A stretch of DNA of 62,278 nt from Knoellia aerolata DSM 18566. GTDB lineage: Bacteria > Actinomycetota > Actinomycetes > Actinomycetales > Dermatophilaceae. Of this stretch, positions 37,338-47,123 are shown one piece after another; position 1 is the stretch's first letter, and each line of letters opens with the position of its first letter. The DNA lies in assembly GCF_000768695.1 (NCBI RefSeq), contig NZ_AVPL01000019.1:1-62278 (forward strand), in the 5' to 3' direction. The notes beneath the pieces are model-generated. The model was not told the origin of the DNA. It ran no database searches and saw only the letters and a program-made list of their open reading frames with translations. The position numbers and the translations under genes are program-made.

Positions 37338-37532
37338 GGATGTCCTCCTACGTGTCGATCCGTCCCAGGGAAGTGGACGGACATCAATGAGAGCCGGTCC
37401 CGGTCGGGTGGCCCCCGCGAACCCCGGGGAGGGCGCGCGGTCCCTACCCAACCCCACTTGGGCCGCGGAAAGGAGGGACGTGACCGACACGAGACCCGAT
37501 TGTGACTCTCCCGAAGCGGCTACGGTGACGAC

Positions 37533-38315
37533 GTGCCGACCTACGACGACGACCTGCGACTCGCCCATGTCCTCGCCGACGCCGTGGAGCGGTTGACCGT
37601 GTCCCGGTTCCGTGCCGAGGACCTCGTCGTCGAGTCGAAACCGGACCTCACCCTCGTCAGTGACGCCGACCGCAGCGCCGAGGAGCTGGTGCGCAGCCAG
37701 CTCAGGCGGACCCGCCCGCGCGACGCCGTCATCGGCGAGGAGATGGAGCCCACCGGGCACGGGCCGCGCCAGTGGGTCATCGACCCCATCGACGGCACGC
37801 ACAACTTCGTCCGCGGCGTGCCGGTCTGGGCCACCCTCATCGGCCTCATCGACGACGGCAAGCCTGTCCTCGGCCTCGTGGCCGCGCCCGCGCTGGGCCG
37901 CCGCTGGTGGGCGGCCGTGGGCAGCGGCGCGTGGGCCGGACGCAGCCTCACGTCCGCGACCCGACTCTCCGTCTCGAAGGTCTCGCAGGTCAGCGACGCC
38001 TCGCTGTCGTGCAGCTCGATGACGTCGTGGGACGCCGTCGGGCGCCAGGAGGCGGTCCTCGACCTCGCCCGCGACTGCTGGCGGGAGCGGGCCTACGGCG
38101 ACTTCTGGTCCTACATGCTTCTTGCGGAGGGCGCCGTCGACATCGCCGCGGAGCCCGAGCTCAACCTGCACGACATGGTCGCGCTCGTCCCGATCGTCAC
38201 CGAGGCCGGGGGCCGGTTCACGTCGTTGCGGGGCGAGGACGGCCCCTTCGGGGGGAACGCCCTCGCGACCAACGGACTGCTCCACGACGAGGTCCTGTCG
38301 CGCATCGGACTCTGA
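37533..38315 (+). CDS. hisN: Inositol-monophosphatase family phosphatase (HisN-like)
   Basis: A 260-residue Mg-dependent phosphatase. Metal-binding motifs: GEEMEP (Glu pair), WVIDPIDGTHNFVRG (Asp-Pro-Ile-Asp-Gly-Thr), and a late domain LNLHDMVALVPIVTEAGG, where the usual WD is HD. Actinobacterial members of this branch often act as histidinol-phosphate phosphatase; inositol phosphatase is the alternative. GTG 37533 lies six bases after TACGGT (37521-37526), implying leaderless transcription. Divergent from the peptide importer operon. Confidence 0.82.
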   Translation: MPTYDDDLRLAHVLADAVERLTVSRFRAEDLVVESKPDLTLVSDADRSAEELVRSQLRRTRPRDAVIGEEMEPTGHGPRQWVIDPIDGTHNFVRGVPVWATLIGLIDDGKPVLGLVAAPALGRRWWAAVGSGAWAGRSLTSATRLSVSKVSQVSDASLSCSSMTSWDAVGRQEAVLDLARDCWRERAYGDFWSYMLLAEGAVDIAAEPELNLHDMVALVPIVTEAGGRFTSLRGEDGPFGGNALATNGLLHDEVLSRIGL

Positions 38316-38328
38316 CGAGGGGCCTCCC

Positions 38329-39687
38329 TCAGTTGGGCACGACGGTGACCGGGCCCAGTCCCAGCCCCTCGATCCCCTGGCGCAGGGTCGCGGCGTCGCC
38401 GACGACGACGATGACCCACGCCCCCGTCGCGACCGCTCCGTAGGCCGTCACCAGCCGGTCCGCGTCCAGGTCACGCATCGCCGCCAGGGTCGTCGTCTGG
38501 AAGTCCAGCGGCAGCCCCTCGATGGCGAGGGCAGAGGCCTCGTCGGCGACGGCGTCCGCGGTGGCGTAGCGACCCGGGGCGGTCTGCACGACGTAGTCGA
38601 CGCCGGAGCGGATCTCCTCGTCGGAGAACCCGTCCCGGGCGGTGTCGAGGATCCCGACGAGGAGCCGGAGGGCGTCGACGGTGGCGTCGGCGCGCACCGA
38701 GCCGGCCGTGACGAACGAGCCTCCTCGAGCGCGCGGGCGGAAGGCCGCCCGGATCCCGTAGGTGTAGCCCTTGTCCTCCCGCAGGACCGCGTCGACACGG
38801 GCGCTCGGTGAGCCCCCGATGATGAAGGAGAGGACCGGGTAGGGAGCCCACCCGGAGGCGACCGACCGGTCGGGGCCGGGGGCGGCGACCGACAGCTCGC
38901 TCTGGACCGAGCCCGGTCGGTCGACGAGGACGACGCGGGTCTCTCCCCCGGCGGGCGAGGGCGCACGGGGAGGCGTCGCCGGCAGGTGGTCCGGGTTGGT
39001 CCATCGACCCAGACCCGAGCTCACGACCCCGGCGACGTCAATCCCGTCGAGGTCGCCCGCCACGACGAGGGTGGCGCCCCGTGGTCCCACGTGCGTCCTG
39101 TGGAAGTCGACGACGTCGTCGCGGGTGATGGCGGAGACCGACTCGGTCGTCCCCGCGGTCGGGCGCGACGCCCGCTCGGTGGGCGCCCAGAGCGACGCCG
39201 TCACCTCGCGCGCGGCACGGTGCGGGGCGGAGGCACGTTCCTGCTCGATCTCCGCGAGCCGGCTGCGCAGGATGCGGTGGACCTCCGCGGGCGGGAAGGC
39301 CGGCTCCGAGACGACCTGGCGCAGCAGGTCCAGAGCGGCGGGCAGGAACCGTTGCGGCACATCGACGTCGACGCTGAGGGCGCCGTCGGTGACGGAGGCA
39401 CCGAGGACCATGCCGGTGCGCTCCATGAGCTCGGCGAACTCCTCGCTGGAGTGGGTCGCGGTCCCCTCGTCGAGGAGCCGGGCCGTCATCGACGCGACGC
39501 CCTCCCGGTCCCGGGGCTCGTCGGTGATGGACAGCGGCACGACGAGGCGCAGCGAGATGACGTACTGGCCGGGGACGGCATACGAGAGGAGTCGTATGCC
39601 GTTGTCGGTCACGCTCTCGTGCGGCAGTGGGAAGGCCCACGGGCCCGGCGGCGCGACCTCGGGCCGTGGTGTGGCGAGGGTGCTCAT
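38329..39687 (-). CDS. M16-family peptidase-like subunit without zinc motif
   Basis: A 452-residue M16 (pitrilysin/mitochondrial processing peptidase) homologue. The duplicated M16 fold is recognisable (NGIRLLSYAVPGQYVISLRLVVPL, SMTARLLDEGTATHSSEEFAELME, REDKGYTYGIRAAF), but the N-terminal HxxEH motif is replaced by ARLLDEGT. It is the inactive partner, as in two-subunit M16 enzymes. The ATG overlaps the stop of the active subunit (ATGA), so a hetero-dimer is likely. The final GVGPVTVVPN-like end is intact. Confidence 0.9.
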   Translation of the reverse strand: MSTLATPRPEVAPPGPWAFPLPHESVTDNGIRLLSYAVPGQYVISLRLVVPLSITDEPRDREGVASMTARLLDEGTATHSSEEFAELMERTGMVLGASVTDGALSVDVDVPQRFLPAALDLLRQVVSEPAFPPAEVHRILRSRLAEIEQERASAPHRAAREVTASLWAPTERASRPTAGTTESVSAITRDDVVDFHRTHVGPRGATLVVAGDLDGIDVAGVVSSGLGRWTNPDHLPATPPRAPSPAGGETRVVLVDRPGSVQSELSVAAPGPDRSVASGWAPYPVLSFIIGGSPSARVDAVLREDKGYTYGIRAAFRPRARGGSFVTAGSVRADATVDALRLLVGILDTARDGFSDEEIRSGVDYVVQTAPGRYATADAVADEASALAIEGLPLDFQTTTLAAMRDLDADRLVTAYGAVATGAWVIVVVGDAATLRQGIEGLGLGPVTVVPN

Positions 39688-40970
39688 GCGACCTCCTCGG
39701 TCTCGACGTCGGCGCGGTAGGCGACCACCGCGCGGCTCTCGGGGCGCAGCCAGCGAGCGGCCGCGGCCCGCACCTGCTCGGGCGTCACGGCACGCAGCCG
39801 GTCGAGGTGGGTGTTGACGAGCCCCGGGTCGCCGTGGAGCAGGGCGTAGTGGGACAGCGCGTCGGCGCGTTCCTCCTGGCTGGCCAGCATCGACAGCCAG
39901 CCGCGTTCCGCCTGGGCCATCGCCGCGTCCATCTCGGCCTCGGTCGGACCTTCCACGGCGAAGCGCTCGAGCTCCTCGAGCAGGGCCGCCTCGACGGCGT
40001 CGGTGTCGGACTCGCCCGCCACGTCGAGGACGAGGAACCCGAGGGAGACGCCGTCGACGAAGCCCCACGAGGTGGCGTGGACGCCGAGCGCGGTCTGCTC
40101 GCGGCGGACCAGTCGCCGCACGAGGCGCGACGAGGCGAGACCACCGAGCGCGTCGAGGGCCAGGCTCGCGGCGCTGAACTCCTCGGTCTCGTCGACGGGG
40201 AGCCGGAACGCGATGTGCAGCCGGTCGTTGGGGACGTCCTCGCGACGCTCGACCCGGACCGGTTCGGTGAGCGGGCCGAGCGGCTCGACCGGTGGGCGAC
40301 GAGTCTGCGCGTTCTGCTCGATCGAGCCGAAGTACCGCTCCACCAGGGCGAACCCGTCGTCGGGGGTGACGTCGCCGCAGAGGGTGAGCACGGTGTTGTC
40401 CGGGGCGTAGTGCGCCCGGAAGAACGCGTGCACGTCGTCGACGCTCGCGGCGTCGAGATCCTCCATCGACCCGATCGTCGAGTGGTGGTACGGGTGGCCG
40501 TCCGGGAACACCGCGGCATACACGTCGATCAACGCGTTGCCGTAGGGCTGGTTGTCGTAGCGCTGGCGCTTCTCCTCCTTGACGACGTCGCGCTGGTTGT
40601 CGAGGTTGGCCTGGTTGACCGCGTCGAGGAGGTGTCCGTGGCGGTCGGCCTCGAGCCACAGGGCGAGCTCGAGGGCCCCCTTCGGCACGGTCTCGAAGTA
40701 GTTGGTGCGGTCGAACCACGTCGTCGCGTTGAGCCGACCACCCTCCGCCATCAGCGCCTCGAAGTGCTCTCCGCTGCGGACGTTGCGCGAGCCCTGGAAC
40801 ATGAGGTGCTCGAAGAGGTGGGCGAAGCCCGTGCGTCCCGACGCCTCGTGGCGTGACCCCACGCCGACCCAGATGTTGACGGTGACGTTGGGGACGCTGG
40901 GGTCCGGTGAGACGACGACACGCAGCCCGTTGGTGAGGGTGCGCTCGTGGACCGGGTAGTCGAGCGGCAT
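39684..40970 (-). CDS. M16-family zinc peptidase, catalytic subunit
   Basis: A 428-residue peptidase with the inverted zinc motif HLFEH in FAHLFEHLMFQGS (about residues 51-55) and a downstream Glu about 75 residues later in VVKEEKRQRYDN. It has no signal peptide, so it is probably cytoplasmic, degrading peptides together with the downstream partner. ATG 40970 lies six bases after TAGGGT (40977-40982), suggesting leaderless transcription. Confidence 0.92.
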   Translation of the reverse strand: MPLDYPVHERTLTNGLRVVVSPDPSVPNVTVNIWVGVGSRHEASGRTGFAHLFEHLMFQGSRNVRSGEHFEALMAEGGRLNATTWFDRTNYFETVPKGALELALWLEADRHGHLLDAVNQANLDNQRDVVKEEKRQRYDNQPYGNALIDVYAAVFPDGHPYHHSTIGSMEDLDAASVDDVHAFFRAHYAPDNTVLTLCGDVTPDDGFALVERYFGSIEQNAQTRRPPVEPLGPLTEPVRVERREDVPNDRLHIAFRLPVDETEEFSAASLALDALGGLASSRLVRRLVRREQTALGVHATSWGFVDGVSLGFLVLDVAGESDTDAVEAALLEELERFAVEGPTEAEMDAAMAQAERGWLSMLASQEERADALSHYALLHGDPGLVNTHLDRLRAVTPEQVRAAAARWLRPESRAVVAYRADVETEEVA

Positions 40971-41019
40971 TGGGCCACCCTACGTGGCGTCGTCGACCGC
41001 GCCGGCCCCGCGAGTGGGG

Positions 41020-42405
41020 TCAGCCGGTCCGCTCCGCCGACGGCCCGTCGGCCGCGGGCACGTGGTCGGACGCGACGACCGGCAGGGTCGGCAGGTCCTC
41101 CGGCGGCATCTTGCGGATGATGTTGCGCGCGATGATCTGCTGCGCCGTCACGGTGCGCTCCGAGCGCCCGCGCCCGATGAAGCTGACCGCCCAGTGCAGC
41201 AGGGTCGTGACCCGGTGCTTGAAGCCGATGATGTAGACGAGGTGGATCGCGAGCCACAGCACCCAGGCAGCGAACCCGGAGAAGCGGGCCTTGCCGATGC
41301 TGGCGACGGCGCTGAACCGCGAGATCGTCGCCATCGACCCCTTGTCGAAGTAGCGGAACGGCTCGGGCGCCTGCTTGCCGTCGAGGCGGGCCTTGAGGTG
41401 CTTGGCGGCGTAGCGGGAGCCCTGGATCGCCACCTGGGCGACGCCCGGCAGGTTGTCGAGCGCCATCATGTCGCCGACGACGTACACCTCGGGTCGGCCG
41501 GGGAGGGTGAGGTCCGGGAGGACCTTGACCCGGCCGGCCCGGTCAAGCTCAGCCTCGGACTGGGCGGCGAGCAGGGTGGCGAGCTCCGAGGCCTGCACCC
41601 CGGCCGCCCACACCTTGGTCGCGCTCTCGATGCGCTGGTGGGTGCCGTCGCCCTTCTCGATCTCGAGGCCCGTCGAGTCGACCCCGACGACCTTGGCGCC
41701 CAGCTCGACCTCGACGCCCATCTTCTCGAGGCGTGACCTCGCCGCGTCGCCGAGGCGGTCACCGAAGGACGGGAGCACCTGGGGCGCCGCGTCGAGGAGG
41801 ATGACCCGCGCGGTGCGCGTGTCGATGGCGCGGAAGTCGCGCCGCAGGGTGCGGTGGGCGAGCTCGGCGATCTGGCCCGCCATCTCGACCCCGGTGGGAC
41901 CGGCCCCGACGACGACGAAGGTGAGGTAGCGGTCGCGCTCGGCGGGGGCCGTCGTGAGCTCGGCCCACTCGAAGGCGCCGAAGATGCGTCCGCGCAGCTC
42001 GAGGGCGTCGTCGATGCTCTTCATCCCCGGGGCGTACTCGGCGAAGTGGTCGTTGCCGAAGTAGGACTGCCCGGCGCCGGCCGCGACGAGCAGCGTGTCG
42101 TAGGTCGAGACGGTCCGGCGGCCCAGCACCTCGCTCGTCACGGTGCGGGCGTCGAGGTCGAGCTCGGTGACGGTGCCGAGGATGACCCGGGCGTTCTTCT
42201 GGCGGGCCAGGATCTCGCGGGTGCTCGGCGCGATCTCACCCTCCGACAGGATGCCGGTCGCGACCTGGTAGAGCAGCGGCTGGAACAGGTGGTGGGTCGT
42301 CTTGGCGACGAGGGTGACCTCGACGTCGTCGCGGCGCCTGAGCGCCTGCGTGCCGAAGAGACCACCGAATCCGGATCCGATGACGACGACGCGGTGCGGG
42401 GCCAT
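41020..42405 (-). CDS. ndh: NADH dehydrogenase type II (NDH-2)
   Basis: Single-subunit, non-proton-pumping NADH:menaquinone oxidoreductase at the inner membrane face. 461 residues with the FAD dinucleotide fold VVVIGSGFGGLFG near the start, the NAD fold VVVGAGPTGVEMAGQIAE, the quinone-site-associated KVWAAGVQASEL and VYVVGDMMAL, and AIQGSRYAAKHL. Hydrophobic C-terminal segments (AAWVLWLAIHLVYIIGF) anchor it. GAGGAGG lies eight bases before ATG 42405; the longer frame is rejected. Confidence 0.93.
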   Translation of the reverse strand: MAPHRVVVIGSGFGGLFGTQALRRRDDVEVTLVAKTTHHLFQPLLYQVATGILSEGEIAPSTREILARQKNARVILGTVTELDLDARTVTSEVLGRRTVSTYDTLLVAAGAGQSYFGNDHFAEYAPGMKSIDDALELRGRIFGAFEWAELTTAPAERDRYLTFVVVGAGPTGVEMAGQIAELAHRTLRRDFRAIDTRTARVILLDAAPQVLPSFGDRLGDAARSRLEKMGVEVELGAKVVGVDSTGLEIEKGDGTHQRIESATKVWAAGVQASELATLLAAQSEAELDRAGRVKVLPDLTLPGRPEVYVVGDMMALDNLPGVAQVAIQGSRYAAKHLKARLDGKQAPEPFRYFDKGSMATISRFSAVASIGKARFSGFAAWVLWLAIHLVYIIGFKHRVTTLLHWAVSFIGRGRSERTVTAQQIIARNIIRKMPPEDLPTLPVVASDHVPAADGPSAERTG

Positions 42406-42688
42406 GGTGTGTGCCTCCTCCAGGCTGCCGGGTGACCTCCACCCGGAGAAATGACGAAACGGTGAGCCAGGCATTCGCCGACCCACCGTTGTCGTGTGCG
42501 ACAGGCCACTGCGGTGATGCACCTGTCGACGCCCTCATCCTACCGCGGACCAGCGGGACGGCCGAGCCGGGGCCGGGGCAAAGCGGCGCCCACCCCGGTC
42601 CTCGATCGGGCCCGAGGGCACAGGACCTTCGACCCGGCACGGCGTCCCGTGGACGGACGAGACTGGGAATGAAGGGAGGTGAGATCAG

Positions 42689-43075
42689 ATGCGAAAGACA
42701 ATGCGCGATGTCGTGGGCAGTCTCCTGTTCCTGGCCATCGGGATCCCCTACGTCGGATTCGTCATCAACGGCGAGATGCCCTTCGTCGAGGACGAGCGCG
42801 GGATGTCCGCGGTCGGGCTGATCCTCGGCGCGGCGGCATACCTCGTCCTCCGCAAGGGAGACCCGCTCGACCGGGTCGGCAAGCTCGAGGCAGCGGTCGC
42901 CATCGTGTCCCTGGCGCTGGGCCTGGCGGCCCTGGCGTTCGCCGAGACAGCAGCAGCCGCGGCACTGCTCGCCACGTTCATGGGTTCGCTGGTCGTCCTC
43001 TGGGCGGTCGAGCTCGTTGACCACGCCGGCTGGGTCCGTCATGGGACTCCCACCCGGCCCGTGGCGCACGGCTAG
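42689..43075 (+). CDS. Small four-helix membrane protein of unknown function
   Basis: A 128-residue protein with hydrophobic stretches at about residues 9-26, 40-52, 66-84 and 88-107, and charged loops (NGEMPFVEDERG, RKGDPLDRVGKLE). I do not recognise a family. GGGAGGTGA lies six bases before ATG, one of the best ribosome-binding sites in the window, so expression is likely real. The 283-base gap towards the divergent ndh gene shows no gene and presumably holds both promoters. A bidirectional hairpin follows. Confidence 0.75.
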   Translation: MRKTMRDVVGSLLFLAIGIPYVGFVINGEMPFVEDERGMSAVGLILGAAAYLVLRKGDPLDRVGKLEAAVAIVSLALGLAALAFAETAAAAALLATFMGSLVVLWAVELVDHAGWVRHGTPTRPVAHG

Positions 43076-43144
43076 GCAGTCCCGGCACGGGGCACCACCC
43101 CCGAGGCCCGTCCGACGACGAGTCGGGGAGTCTCGGGTGCACGG

Positions 43145-43177
43145 CAGCAGGCCCGGACCTCTGGTCCGGGCCTGCTG
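43145..43177. terminator. Bidirectional hairpin terminator (membrane protein / tRNA-fMet)
   Basis: A perfect 15-bp stem, CAGCAGGCCCGGACC with GGTCCGGGCCTGCTG, loop TCT. It separates the plus-strand membrane protein gene from the minus-strand tRNA, ending 10 bases after the tRNA's encoded CCA. Confidence 0.9.
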
Positions 43178-43186
43178 TCGTCTTCG

Positions 43187-43263
43187 TGGTAGCGGGGGCA
43201 GGATTTGAACCTGCGACCTCCGGGTTATGAGCCCGGCGAGCTACCGAGCTGCTCCACCCCGCG
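43187..43263 (-). tRNA. Initiator tRNA-fMet (anticodon CAT)
   Basis: The minus strand folds into a standard cloverleaf with CCA encoded (43187-43189). Initiator features are clear: the first acceptor pair is unpaired (C1 opposite T72), the anticodon stem ends in three G-C pairs (GGG/CCC) around loop CTCATAA, and the T arm is GCAGG-TTCAAAT-CCTGC. Acceptor CGCGGGG pairs with CCCCGC apart from position 1. Confidence 0.96.
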
Positions 43264-43370
43264 ACGAGTGAGGACCTTGCGGCCTCTCGGTAAGCACCAC
43301 GGTACGTGACGTCGCGCCGAGGTCCAAATCGGTGCCGGTCCGACCTCGCCACGGGTCGGACCGGCGAGCG

Positions 43371-46300
43371 TCACGGTGACGCGCTGGGGCTGGGTGTCGC
43401 GCTCGGGCTCGGCGTCGCCGAGCCCGAGGGTGCGGGGACGGCGAGCTGCGGACTCAGTGCGGCCGCTCGCGCGATCGCGTCCTGCAGGTCCTTCTGGGCC
43501 ACGCCGTATGCCGCGAAGTCGCCCTTCTTGAGCGCCGCCTGGCCGGCGGCGTTGGCGGCCTCGATGTCGCGGATGACCTCGGCCAGCTGCGCCGCCGCGG
43601 TCTCGACCGGGGCCCCGGGCGCGGGAGGCGTGGTCCCCGGCGTCGTCGGCTCGGAGCCGCTGTCCCCGGCGCTGGCGCCGGAGTTGCCGCCGAACACTCC
43701 GTCGAGCGCCTGGTCGAGGGTCTCACCCCAGGCGATGCGCTTGCCGAACACCGCCACGGTCGCCTTGTTCTGGGGGAACGAGCCACCCTCGCGGGAGGCC
43801 TGGACGTACATGGGCTGGACGTAGAGCAGACCTTCACCGACGGGGAGCGTGAGGAGGTTGCCGTAGGTGAGGGTCTTGCCCGACTGCCGGTTCTGCGCGA
43901 TGAACTGGCTGAGGTTGAGCGGCTCGCTGGGACTCTGCGAACGGGCCGTCGAGACCTCGATCTGGTTCTGCACCTGGCCCGGCCCGTCGACGGCCGAGTT
44001 GCGCGGCAGCTCGAGCAGGCGCATCGACCCGTAGCCCGCCGCCGGCTTGCCCGCTGCCGTGCCGGCGTCGGAGTCGACGGCGAGGAAGCCGCGCAGGATC
44101 TCACGCCCGCTGCCCGACGGGATGAACGTCGTCGTGAGCGAGAACGCGGGGGCGCTCTGGTCCGGCATCTTGAGGGACTGGTAGTAGACGGGCTGGTCCT
44201 GCGAGGCGTGCGTCGGGTCCTTGGGGACCTTCCAGAAGTCGCCACCGCCGTAGTACGAGTTGGCGTCCGTCACGTGGTAGCTCGCGAGCAGCTGGCGCTG
44301 GACCTTGAACAGGTCCTGCGGGTAGCGCACGTGCGACATGAGCTGGGAGGACATCTCGGACAGCGGGGACACCGCTCCCGGGAAGGCCTTGCTCCACGCC
44401 TTGAGGATGGGATCGGTCGTGTCCCAGCCGTAGAGCTTCACGGCGCCGTCGTGGGCGTCGACCGTGGCCTTGACCGAGTTGCGGATGTAGTTGACCTGCC
44501 CCGCACCGGCGACGACGACATTGGAGCGCTCGCTCACCGAGTCCGACGTCGCCTCCTCGAGCTCGGTGAGGCGGCTGTTGGGGTAGCGGGCGGTGGTCGT
44601 GTAGGCGTCCACGATCCACTTCACGCGTCCGTCGACGACCGCGGGGTAGGCGTTGCCGTCGATGGTGAGGAACGGCGCCACGCGCTCGATCCGCTCCCGC
44701 GGCTGGCGGTGGTCGAGCAGTCGGGACTCGCCGTTGACCGCGTCGGACAGGAGGAACTTCGGCTCGCGGTACTTCACGGCATATGCGATCTTGCGCAGGA
44801 ACGAGCCGATGGCGACACCGCCCTTGCCCTCGTACGTGGTGTTGGCCTGGCCACCCTCGCCCTGGTCGTCCGGGAAGTCGAACTCGCGCGGCTTGGCACC
44901 CTCCGGGGCCCCGACGATCGAGTACGTGGGCGACTCCTCGCCGAAGTAGATCCGCGGCTCGTACTCCGCTCCCATCGGGCCCTTGGTCGAGAAGCCGCTG
45001 GAGAAGAACTGGGGGTCGCCCTCGCTCGTGCGGCGGTTGCCGTAGGCGCCGATGAAGCCGAAGCCGTGTGTGTAGACGGTGTGGTCGTTGAGCCAGTTGC
45101 GCTGGCCCTCGGGCACCCCGGCGAGGTTGAGCTCACGGACCGCGACGACGGAGTCGCTCTTCTTGCCGTCGATGGCGTAGCGGTCGACGTCGAGGATGTC
45201 CGGGAAGGCGTAGTACTGGCGCAGTCCCTCGAACTGGCGGAAGGTCGGCGAGACGACGTTGGGGTCGACGAGCCGGATGCCGGGAATGGTGTCGGCGTCG
45301 GCGCGCAGCTGGCCGGGCGCGGCGTCCGTGGTCGCCGTGTACGGCGTCTTCTCGATGCCGTCGATGGCGAACGCCTTGCGGGTGGCGTCGATGTTGCGCT
45401 GGATGTACTGGGCCTCGAGCGACTTCTCGGAGGGGCGCACCTTGAGCGACTGGACGGCGGCCGGGTAGAGGCCGCCCGCGACGACGGAGAGCACGGTGAG
45501 CAGGCCGACACCGATGAGCGGCAGCCGCCAGCTGCGCGTCCAGATCGACGCGATGAAGAAGCCGGCACACATCACCGTCGCGACCGCGAGGATCGCCTTG
45601 ATCGGGAGGACGGCGTTGGCGTCGGTGTAGGTGATGCCGGTGATGAGCCGGGACTCGTGGGTCGTGAGGCTGTAGCGGTCGAGCCAGTAGGCGGCCGCGC
45701 GCACGAGGGCCAGCAGCGAGGCGATGGTCGCGATCTGGATGAAGGCGGCCCGGGTCGTCGTGCCGCGACCGGGCAGCTGCAGTCCGCCGTAGACGTAGTG
45801 GGTGAAGGCGGCGGCGATGAGCGCGAGCAGCAGGACGACCGTGAAGAAGCTGACGAGGAAGCGCAGCCACGGCAGCGTGAAGACGTAGAAGCCGACGTCG
45901 AGGCCGAACTGCGGGTCGTTGGTGCCGAACGGAACGGCGTTGCGCCACAGCAGGAACGTCTTCCACGCCCCCATGGCGGCAGCGCCCGCCAGCAGGCCGA
46001 GGATCGAGGGGATGACGACCGTCGCCAGGCGACGCAGCGGGTCGAGCACCTGGCGGTACTGGTCGAGCACCTGCGCGGACGGCGAGGGCGCGATGCGCAG
46101 CGGACGAGTCCGGTATGCCGTCACGAGGCTTGCGCCGACCGCGCCGGCGGTGAGGATGAACGCGGCAACGAACAGCAGGACGCGGGTCCCGAGCTGGGTG
46201 ACGAAGACGTCGCGGAAGCCGACGGAGTCGTACCACCAGATGTCGGTGACCACACCCGCGGCCATGAGCAGCAGCACGGCGAGCCCGGCGAGGATCGCCA

Positions 46301-46505
46301 GCGTCGTGCCCAGGGGTCCGCGCTTCGGCGGCGCCCCGGATCCCCCGGGCCGCACCGGCCTGCCGAAGCCGGCGCCCCCGTTGCCGGGACCCCCGGGGCG
46401 GCTCGATCCCTCACCGTCGCGCCCGCCCGGCGCTCCGGCTCCCTTGTCCGCGTCGTCGGGGTTGATCCCGTCGAACCACTCTGGCCGGCTCACTTCTGAC
46501 TCCAC
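43371..46505 (-). CDS. UPF0182 family large membrane protein
   Basis: A 1044-residue protein of unknown function conserved across actinobacteria. A Gly/Pro-rich cytoplasmic N-terminus (to about residue 60) is followed by seven membrane segments up to about residue 340, then a large extracytoplasmic domain (IQRNIDATRKAFAIDGIEKT, DLLDHRQPRERIERVAPFL-like stretch, NRQSGKTLTYGNLLTLPVG) and a Ser/Pro-rich tail. Start GTG 46505 (GGGGAG nine bases before) or GTG 46493 (GGAG six bases before) are both possible. It is divergent from PPA1309, as in related genomes. Confidence 0.93.
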   Translation of the reverse strand: MESEVSRPEWFDGINPDDADKGAGAPGGRDGEGSSRPGGPGNGGAGFGRPVRPGGSGAPPKRGPLGTTLAILAGLAVLLLMAAGVVTDIWWYDSVGFRDVFVTQLGTRVLLFVAAFILTAGAVGASLVTAYRTRPLRIAPSPSAQVLDQYRQVLDPLRRLATVVIPSILGLLAGAAAMGAWKTFLLWRNAVPFGTNDPQFGLDVGFYVFTLPWLRFLVSFFTVVLLLALIAAAFTHYVYGGLQLPGRGTTTRAAFIQIATIASLLALVRAAAYWLDRYSLTTHESRLITGITYTDANAVLPIKAILAVATVMCAGFFIASIWTRSWRLPLIGVGLLTVLSVVAGGLYPAAVQSLKVRPSEKSLEAQYIQRNIDATRKAFAIDGIEKTPYTATTDAAPGQLRADADTIPGIRLVDPNVVSPTFRQFEGLRQYYAFPDILDVDRYAIDGKKSDSVVAVRELNLAGVPEGQRNWLNDHTVYTHGFGFIGAYGNRRTSEGDPQFFSSGFSTKGPMGAEYEPRIYFGEESPTYSIVGAPEGAKPREFDFPDDQGEGGQANTTYEGKGGVAIGSFLRKIAYAVKYREPKFLLSDAVNGESRLLDHRQPRERIERVAPFLTIDGNAYPAVVDGRVKWIVDAYTTTARYPNSRLTELEEATSDSVSERSNVVVAGAGQVNYIRNSVKATVDAHDGAVKLYGWDTTDPILKAWSKAFPGAVSPLSEMSSQLMSHVRYPQDLFKVQRQLLASYHVTDANSYYGGGDFWKVPKDPTHASQDQPVYYQSLKMPDQSAPAFSLTTTFIPSGSGREILRGFLAVDSDAGTAAGKPAAGYGSMRLLELPRNSAVDGPGQVQNQIEVSTARSQSPSEPLNLSQFIAQNRQSGKTLTYGNLLTLPVGEGLLYVQPMYVQASREGGSFPQNKATVAVFGKRIAWGETLDQALDGVFGGNSGASAGDSGSEPTTPGTTPPAPGAPVETAAAQLAEVIRDIEAANAAGQAALKKGDFAAYGVAQKDLQDAIARAAALSPQLAVPAPSGSATPSPSATPSPSASP

Positions 46506-46582
46506 ATCGCGCAGCTCCCCGAGCGAACCCGGGCTGGAGGGGCCAACCTATCTTCCCAACATGTGTGCGGCACGATGGGTCC

Positions 46583-47119
46583 GTGACCCGCGCCTCGCAG
46601 CCCGTGACCGACCCGCTCTCGATCGCCGCCCTCGACACCGAACGCCATGTCGGGTCGGCCGGCTGGGACCAGCCGCCGCGCCTGTTCGCCCTCGTGCCGA
46701 CGGCTGAGCTGCTCACCCGCGAGCCCCAGCTCGCCGCAGGGCTCACCGTGTCGGACCAGATCGAGGGCGCCCTCACGGCCATCGAGCAGGAGGACCTCCC
46801 CGAGACCGACTCGATCGAGTCGCTCCTCGCCCAGATCGCCTGGCCGGACACGGTGGTCGGCTGCGCGATCGTCGTGGAACGTCTGGTCGTCCCACCCGAC
46901 GCCGAGCGCGACCTCCCGTCCGACCGCGACGCGGCGGTGGCCGAGCTGGCCGGGCACCCCGACCGGCGTGACGTCAGGCTGCTCGCGGCGGCCACGCGTG
47001 ACGGGGCGAGCATCTGCCTGCTCCGCCAGCGGGAGCACGACAGCGACGACCGGGTGGCCACCGGGAGCGACATCGCACCCGGGCTCGTCGCGGCGCTGCG
47101 CGCGACCCTGACCGACTGA
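46583..47119 (+). CDS. PPA1309 family protein
   Basis: A 178-residue actinobacterial protein of unknown function. Recognisable parts are DTERHVGSAGWDQPPRLFALV at the start, QIAWPDTVVGCAIVVERLV in the middle, and GSDIAPGLVAALRATL at the end. It has no signal peptide or membrane segment. GTG 46583 lies six bases after CACGAT (46571-46576), suggesting a leaderless message. It is convergent with the PDZ protease gene, four bases apart. Confidence 0.88.
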   Translation: MTRASQPVTDPLSIAALDTERHVGSAGWDQPPRLFALVPTAELLTREPQLAAGLTVSDQIEGALTAIEQEDLPETDSIESLLAQIAWPDTVVGCAIVVERLVVPPDAERDLPSDRDAAVAELAGHPDRRDVRLLAAATRDGASICLLRQREHDSDDRVATGSDIAPGLVAALRATLTD

Positions 47120-47123
47120 CGCG

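Noticed and set aside
37338-38285. Long N-terminal extension of the substrate-binding protein
   Set aside because: The frame is antisense to hisN; the lipoprotein signal peptide and AGGAGG site fix the start at 37337.
44208-46499. A 763-codon open frame antisense to the UPF0182 gene
   Set aside because: Same GC-driven shadow; no recognisable protein, no ribosome-binding site, and the opposite strand encodes a conserved protein.
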